Assembly (NCBI GenBank): GCA_964644555.1
Contig: CAZXWI010000047.1
Coordinates: forward strand, 1-12,225
Reading direction: 5' to 3'
DNA from: RUG14186 sp964644555
GTDB lineage: Bacteria; Bacillota; Clostridia; Eubacteriales; Anaerofustaceae
Length of the DNA stretch: 12,225 nucleotides
The notes under the pieces are model-generated. The model saw only the letters and a list, made by a program, of their open reading frames with translations, was not told where the DNA came from and made no database searches. Of this stretch, positions 7,935 through 12,225 are shown one piece after another. Positions within the stretch are counted from its first letter, which is position 1, and every line of letters starts with the position of its first letter. The translations under genes were made by a program, and so were the position numbers.

Positions 7935-7980
7935 CGCAACCGAAAAAAACAAAACGCAACCGATAATATATTGAAGCAAC
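7935..7980 (+). repeat. Three GCAAC motifs at exact 20-nt period
   Basis: GCAAC occurs at 7936-7940, 7956-7960 and 7976-7980. The first two copies are part of an identical 9-mer CGCAACCGA (7935-7943 and 7955-7963). The third overlaps the end of the -35 box TTGAAG. A period of 20 nt is about two helical turns, the usual arrangement for tandem transcription-factor sites upstream of an activated promoter. The binding factor is unknown. Confidence 0.6.
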
Positions 7981-7999
7981 TTTCGGTGTATTGTATAAT
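7971..7999 (+). promoter_or_regulatory. Promoter of the CPBP protease-ABC transporter module
   Basis: TTGAAG (7971-7976) is separated by exactly 17 nt from a perfect TATAAT (7994-7999). The predicted start is near 8006, which leaves a leader of about 115 nt before the protease ATG. Short repeats overlap both boxes, suggesting regulated rather than constitutive use. Another TATAAT at 8085-8090 would give a shorter leader but lacks a recognisable -35. Confidence 0.62.
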
Positions 8000-8008
8000 T
8001 CGGTGTAT
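7982..8008 (+). repeat. Direct repeat TTCGGTGTAT flanking the -10 box
   Basis: The 10-mer TTCGGTGTAT occurs at 7982-7991, inside the promoter spacer, and at 7999-8008, overlapping the last base of the -10 and the predicted start site. A further TTCGGT lies at 8027-8032 within the imperfect palindrome ACCAAATTCGGT (8021-8032). The placement over the core promoter would suit a repressor, or an activator that reshapes the spacer. Confidence 0.55.
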
Positions 8009-8120
8009 ATTCTCCTGATTACCAAATTCGGTACAAAATTATATGCAATACAAAAAAATCGCTAAATACCAAGATGCAAAATGATATAATCGAACATATG
8101 ATAAACATATCGGAGGAAAC

Positions 8121-9410
8121 ATGCAACAACATAACTCAAAACCGAAAATATGGCAATGTGCTGTTTTATGCGTGGCAGCATTTGCTTTACTCATAATAAT
8201 AGGACTTACGCTTGATAGCACACTCGGGTTTTACTCAACCCTCGTAACCCAGCTTATGTTAATCACCCTTGCAATAGCGTTTGTTCTCATTAATAAAGGG
8301 CAAATAAAAGATGCTTTTATATTTAAAAAACCCACTATTCGAAAAACTTTCGGTGCTTTAACGATGTACGTGGGAACCTATATGATAATAATGTGCGTTA
8401 CAATGCTAATTGCATATTTGTTTCCCGAAGAATACTTTGCTCTTTCGGAAAATATGATGTACACATTTACAGATGGGGTAAGCCCGATAGTCGCATTTAT
8501 TATGATATCGATAACACCTGCAATATGCGAAGAATTCTTTTTCAGAGGAGCATTGAGCTATGGCTTAAGAGGGTTAAAACCCTACACAATCGTGCTTGCA
8601 ATAGGCATAACATTCGGGATGTTCCACACAAATGCTATAAGATTCTTCCCCACTGCAATATTGGGAATGTTATTTGCATATGTATATTTAAAAAGCGGAA
8701 ATATGCTTTATCCGATGATGCTACATTTTATAAATAATGCAATATCATCGTTTTCGATGTTAAGCAGTGATCCTTCCTACATTACCTCCGAAGCACAAAC
8801 AAGCATTTTATTATCAAGTGTGGGAGTAGTCTTTATAATGTGTGCCGCCGCTCCATTTGTGTTTAATTTGGGAAATAATCTGTTAGAGCCGAAAAAACTT
8901 ATTTATTATAACCCATATGAGAAAGACGAAAAAAGAACGAAGAAAAACCGCATCATAGTAATCAGTTCGGTGTGCCTTGCTCTTATCGGCTTTTCGATGA
9001 TGGGTGCAGATATGTTAAACAGAGAAGAAATTTTAAATATTGATAAGATTGTTTCAGTTAAAAGCAATACATCAATAGTCGATACTATAGAATTTATAAA
9101 CGAAGAATATAATATTTATACCCTAAGTTATGATATAAAGGCTCAAAGCGGACTTACTCAAATCATCCTTGAAGATGAAGAGGGCAATGTATATATAGAT
9201 GATAACTGCCATGAAGGAGCTTTTGCATATTCGTTAGCTCTGGAAAGCGGAAAATACAATGTTATAATAATCTCCCACATCGATGATGTATGGGATTATA
9301 TAAAAGAAAACGGACTTAATTATACAAAAGAGGGTGATCTCATAACGCTTAACATGGGATATGACACCTTGGACGAATACGAACTCAGATATAAAGTGCT
9401 TATATATTAA
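8121..9410 (+). CDS. CPBP (CAAX/Abi) family intramembrane metalloprotease with extra C-terminal domain
   Basis: A polytopic membrane protein of 429 residues. Residues 1-250 hold about seven hydrophobic segments and the three CPBP motifs: EEFFFR (137-142; E137, E138, R142), FGMFHT (165-170; H169), and LHFINN (201-206; H202, N206). These are the catalytic residues of the Rce1/Abi glutamate proteases. Bacterial members mature or degrade peptides, or give bacteriocin immunity. A lysine-rich stretch (258-276), probably cytoplasmic, is followed by a further membrane segment (about 278-297). The 130-residue tail beyond it is rich in alternating beta-like strands and charged residues, so by the positive-inside rule it should lie outside. 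That tail is not part of the minimal CPBP fold and I do not recognise it. GGAGGA lies 3 nt before the ATG. The gene ends 14 nt before an ABC transporter gene, which suggests shared work on a peptide or at the envelope. Confidence 0.9.
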   Translation: MQQHNSKPKIWQCAVLCVAAFALLIIIGLTLDSTLGFYSTLVTQLMLITLAIAFVLINKGQIKDAFIFKKPTIRKTFGALTMYVGTYMIIMCVTMLIAYLFPEEYFALSENMMYTFTDGVSPIVAFIMISITPAICEEFFFRGALSYGLRGLKPYTIVLAIGITFGMFHTNAIRFFPTAILGMLFAYVYLKSGNMLYPMMLHFINNAISSFSMLSSDPSYITSEAQTSILLSSVGVVFIMCAAAPFVFNLGNNLLEPKKLIYYNPYEKDEKRTKKNRIIVISSVCLALIGFSMMGADMLNREEILNIDKIVSVKSNTSIVDTIEFINEEYNIYTLSYDIKAQSGLTQIILEDEEGNVYIDDNCHEGAFAYSLALESGKYNVIIISHIDDVWDYIKENGLNYTKEGDLITLNMGYDTLDEYELRYKVLIY

Positions 9411-9424
9411 AAAGGAGAATTACC

Positions 9425-11662
9425 ATGCTTAAACTGAAAAATGTTTCGAAATTCTATTACAGCAAGGGCATTGTAAGCAGCGGATTTACCAAGATAAACT
9501 TAGAGCTTAAAAAGGGTGAATTTGTTGCCATTACAGGCGAAAGCGGTAGCGGTAAATCTACGCTCTTGAATGTTATTTCAGGCCTTGACAGCTACGAAGA
9601 AGGTGAAATGTTCATAAACGGCGAGGATACCAGCGCCTACACCGAAGAAGATTTCGAAATATACAGAAGAAAATACATATCCAATATATTCCAAAGCTTT
9701 AATCTTATAAACAGCTACACTGTTTATCAAAATATCGAAGCTGTGCTTTTGATAAACGGTTACAAGAAGAAAGAATACAAAAAACTTATATACAGCGTTT
9801 TGAAAAAGGTAGGGCTTTACAAATACAGAAACACGAAAGCCTCAAAATTATCGGGCGGTCAAAAACAGCGTGTGGCAATAGCCAGAGCACTTGTTAAGAA
9901 CACACCGATAATCGTTGCAGATGAACCTACGGGAAACCTCGATTCGAAATCGGCGGAAAATATAATCAAGCTACTAAGCCGCATTGCCAAAGATAAGCTC
10001 GTTATAGTGGTTACGCATAACTACGAACAGGTAGAAAATTATGTAAGCCGCAAAATCACCATGCACGATGGGCAGATAGTAGAAGATGTTAAATTAAAAG
10101 ATATTGACAAAACCGAAGAAGACCAAACACAAACAAAACCGACTTTCGGCAAAATGAGGCTCATTTCCAAACTGAAACTTGGAATGAGAAACACATTTAA
10201 CATTGTGCCTAAATTCTTATTGTTACTGTTCATATTCTTATTTGCCACATTGTCCGTTACATCTTTTTATGCGACACTCAGAAAGCAGGAATATCAGGAA
10301 TCCAATGCAGGATACAGTTACTACTTCAACAATTTAAGCGATAAGCGTATCATCATAAAAAAGAATGACCAAAGTGCGTTTACCGAAGAAGATTATGCAG
10401 CTATTCAAGCTATGGACAATATCGACTATATTGTAAAAGAAGATTTGATGCTTGACAGAAATGTGTATCTATCGGGTGAAATGTACTATTTATCGGGAAG
10501 AATACATGATATTTCCGAATTTGATGATACTCTCGATTACGGCAGAATGCCCGAAGCTGACAACGAAATCATTGCCGTTATATCATCTCAGCACTACGCA
10601 GGAAACGAAGAAGGCATAAACGAAATACTTAATTCAAACTTCACCATTTGCGATGACAACACGGGTGAAGTAATTTCATCCGGTAAAACGGTAATTTCGG
10701 GAATCAAGCTTATAGAAAAAGACAGAGAGCATTACTATTTGGATTATTATGTGCCGGATAAAATCCTCACGCAGATACGCTACAGCATAAATGCTTCATT
10801 CAGCACAACAAAAGTGTATGTCAACGGAAACGAATTTAAAAACGAACAATATTCCATGGTAAACAAGATAGTGCCGGCATGGTGGCTGAACTCAGGGCAT
10901 GCAATAGTTCCCGAAGAATGGAATTGGTATTTCACCGACGGCAAATGCGTGGAAAAAGAATTTAAGGTTACCATAGAGAATTTGTATTACTCAAAGAGCA
11001 ATACTTTCACCATATACACCACATATAACGAAAAGAATTTCGAAGAAAAAACGGATCTTACCGACTACTATTGGAACAACGGTGTAATATTGATAAGCGT
11101 TGAAGATTATAACAAGTTCTTTACCGATGGCAATTATCAAATAAGCGCCTTTGTTAAAGATGCGAAAATTGCAAGGGATACCGTAGGCATGTTGGAAGAT
11201 GCCGGATATACTCCTCTTTATATAAAAGACGCAATGCGATCCTACAACGGCTCCTATGATGTAATAAACAATGTATTCAGAATGGTATGGTCATCGGTTT
11301 TGATGGTAGCATTGTTCTTTGTGGCATATTTCATAATAAAACTCATTATGAAATCACGAAATGTATATTTTTCGACAATGAGAATGCTCGGAGCTACTAA
11401 AAACGATTGCAAAATGCTGCTTACTGTGGATTTGGTAACGGTACTTAATATCGCTTATCTTATTGCAATGGGCATATTTGTTTCGGCTTATAAAGGATAT
11501 ATCAATATATCCTTTATAAATGGATTGGTCGAATACTTAAAAATAAGCGATTATCTAATACTCTATGCGATATTATTCTTTATGTCGCTGATTATATGCT
11601 TAAAATATGCAAAACAGCTCTTTAATTCTACAGCGATGAATACTTACAAGGAGGAGTTGTAA
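9425..11662 (+). CDS. MacB-like ABC transporter, ATPase-permease fusion
   Basis: A 745-residue fusion of an ATPase with an FtsX/MacB permease. The ATPase (1-235) is complete: Walker A GESGSGKST (38-46), Q-loop Q90, signature LSGGQ (142-146), Walker B ending in D166-E167, the DEPTGNLDS motif of the LolD/MacB subfamily (166-174), and H198. A charged linker leads to TM1 (about 261-283), a large domain of about 330 residues predicted outside the membrane (285-617), and three further segments (about 618-640, 667-689, 707-727), the four-helix MacB topology. Relatives use ATP to drive export or mechanical work on peptides, antibiotics and lipoproteins rather than import. The ribosome site AAAGGAG precedes the ATG. 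The stop lies 1 nt before the next ABC gene. The substrate is unknown. A 15-bp-arm palindrome lies within codons 688-699. Confidence 0.93.
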   Translation: MLKLKNVSKFYYSKGIVSSGFTKINLELKKGEFVAITGESGSGKSTLLNVISGLDSYEEGEMFINGEDTSAYTEEDFEIYRRKYISNIFQSFNLINSYTVYQNIEAVLLINGYKKKEYKKLIYSVLKKVGLYKYRNTKASKLSGGQKQRVAIARALVKNTPIIVADEPTGNLDSKSAENIIKLLSRIAKDKLVIVVTHNYEQVENYVSRKITMHDGQIVEDVKLKDIDKTEEDQTQTKPTFGKMRLISKLKLGMRNTFNIVPKFLLLLFIFLFATLSVTSFYATLRKQEYQESNAGYSYYFNNLSDKRIIIKKNDQSAFTEEDYAAIQAMDNIDYIVKEDLMLDRNVYLSGEMYYLSGRIHDISEFDDTLDYGRMPEADNEIIAVISSQHYAGNEEGINEILNSNFTICDDNTGEVISSGKTVISGIKLIEKDREHYYLDYYVPDKILTQIRYSINASFSTTKVYVNGNEFKNEQYSMVNKIVPAWWLNSGHAIVPEEWNWYFTDGKCVEKEFKVTIENLYYSKSNTFTIYTTYNEKNFEEKTDLTDYYWNNGVILISVEDYNKFFTDGNYQISAFVKDAKIARDTVGMLEDAGYTPLYIKDAMRSYNGSYDVINNVFRMVWSSVLMVALFFVAYFIIKLIMKSRNVYFSTMRMLGATKNDCKMLLTVDLVTVLNIAYLIAMGIFVSAYKGYINISFINGLVEYLKISDYLILYAILFFMSLIICLKYAKQLFNSTAMNTYKEEL
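11488..11519. repeat. Near-perfect palindrome, 15-bp arms, inside the ABC permease gene
   Basis: Arms 11488-11502 (TTATAAAGGATATAT) and 11505-11519 are exact reverse complements, separated only by CA. The mRNA could form a hairpin of about 14 bp with a UCAA loop. It lies in codons 688-699 (encoding AYKGYINISFIN), about 145 nt before the stop codon. No T-run follows, so it is not a canonical terminator. Confidence 0.85.
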
Positions 11663-11663
11663 A

Positions 11664-12225
11664 ATGATAAAGGTTATAAATGCCGATAAATACTACAACA
11701 GAGGCAAAAAAAATCAAATTCATGTAATTGATAATACAACTCTTGAATTCGAAGATAAGGGCATGGTTGCAATTCTCGGAAATTCGGGATGCGGGAAAAC
11801 CACGTTGCTTAACGTTATCGGTGGGCTTGATAAACCGACTAAGGGCAAGATATTCGTTGACGGCAAAAGAATGAATGGTATTTTTTCTTCCAAAACCGAC
11901 AACATAAGAAATAAAAACATAGGTTACATATTCCAAAACTACCAGCTTATCGATAACATGAGCGTATTCGACAATGTGGCTTTGGTTTTAAAGATGCTGG
12001 GAGTCAAAAACAAAGAAGAAATAAAACGCAGTGTAAACTATGTTTTGGAAACCGTAGGGCTTTACAAATACAGAAACCGCCCTGCCAATATGCTCTCGGG
12101 TGGCGAAAGACAAAGGGTAGGCATAGCAAGAGCCATAGTCAAAAACCCGAAAATCATCATTGCCGATGAACCTACGGGCAATCTCGACTCCAAAAACTCT
12201 TTGGAAGTAATGAACATTATAAAGG
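11664..12225 (+). CDS. Second ABC transporter ATPase domain, truncated by window end
   Basis: The first 187 residues of a protein that continues past the window. They contain Walker A GNSGCGKTT (39-47), Q-loop Q91 (IFQNYQLI), signature LSGGE (144-148, with E in place of the common Q), Walker B ending in D168-E169, and DEPTGNLDS. It belongs to the same LolD/MacB subfamily as the gene before it. The ATG lies 1 nt after that gene's stop, behind a strong AAGGAGGAG site inside its last codons, so translation is coupled. It shares the segment VGLYKYRN with its neighbour, down to identical codons. It may be another ATPase-permease fusion, which would give a heterodimeric transporter, but the window ends before any permease part, so this is inference. 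Confidence 0.9.
   Translation, partial: MIKVINADKYYNRGKKNQIHVIDNTTLEFEDKGMVAILGNSGCGKTTLLNVIGGLDKPTKGKIFVDGKRMNGIFSSKTDNIRNKNIGYIFQNYQLIDNMSVFDNVALVLKMLGVKNKEEIKRSVNYVLETVGLYKYRNRPANMLSGGERQRVGIARAIVKNPKIIIADEPTGNLDSKNSLEVMNIIK

Larger units (their letters stand above)
7749..8120. other. Divergent intergenic region between holA and the CPBP protease gene
   Basis: 372 nt without a convincing gene. In order it holds the holA promoter (minus strand), an interrupted hairpin at 7822-7856, a weak second plus-strand promoter candidate (CTGAAA at 7877-7882, 17 nt, TATAAT at 7900-7905), two families of short direct repeats at 7935-8008, the main plus-strand promoter at 7971-7999, a leader of about 115 nt, and the GGAGGA ribosome site at 8112-8117. 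No rRNA, tRNA or recognisable riboswitch was seen. Confidence 0.7.

Noticed and set aside
8043..8084. A 13-codon reading frame (MQYKKIAKYQDAK) in the leader before the protease gene, as a possible leader peptide or pheromone.
   Set aside because: There is no ribosome site before its ATG, it lacks a signal or hydrophobic part, and frames this short are common by chance.
8039..8221. A 60-codon minus-strand frame overlapping the protease gene start.
   Set aside because: It overlaps a well-supported gene on the other strand, has no ribosome site and resembles no known family.

Overview
The window is an AT-rich stretch of a bacterial chromosome. It looks like a low-GC Gram-positive organism of the Clostridia type. 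The reasons are strong AGGAGG-like ribosome binding sites, near-consensus sigma-A promoters, a bifunctional Rel protein, the MEP-pathway enzyme IspG, and the uppS-cdsA-rseP-ispG gene cluster typical of that group. The species cannot be named from this sequence alone.

Layout. Positions 1-7748 hold seven tightly packed genes on the minus strand, read right to left: holA, then relA, uppS, cdsA, rseP, ispG and a PHP-domain phosphoesterase. From relA to the PHP gene the intergenic gaps are only 1-19 nt, so this is almost certainly one operon. A near-perfect promoter (TTGAAA-17-TATAAT) sits just before relA. The operon joins the (p)ppGpp alarmone enzyme to the carrier-lipid, phospholipid, intramembrane-proteolysis and isoprenoid genes. 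The dxr gene usually found between cdsA and rseP is missing, and relA is an unusual first gene for this cluster.

Positions 7749-8120 are a 372-nt divergent intergenic region. It carries a holA promoter, a hairpin, and a plus-strand promoter (TTGAAG-17-TATAAT) embedded in two sets of short direct repeats, which look like binding sites for a regulator.

Positions 8121-12225 read on the plus strand and form an accessory module. It contains a CPBP (CAAX/Abi) intramembrane protease with an extra C-terminal domain predicted to lie outside the membrane, then a MacB-like ABC ATPase-permease fusion, then a second, paralogous ABC ATPase cut off by the window end. Spacing is 14 nt and 1 nt, so they are probably co-transcribed. 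The likely theme is export or sensing of a peptide or envelope-active compound, or defence against one. No substrate gene is visible, so the function is unknown. This module and its repeat-laden promoter are the best candidates here for something undescribed.

No tRNA, rRNA, CRISPR array, insertion sequence or convincing rho-independent terminator was seen.
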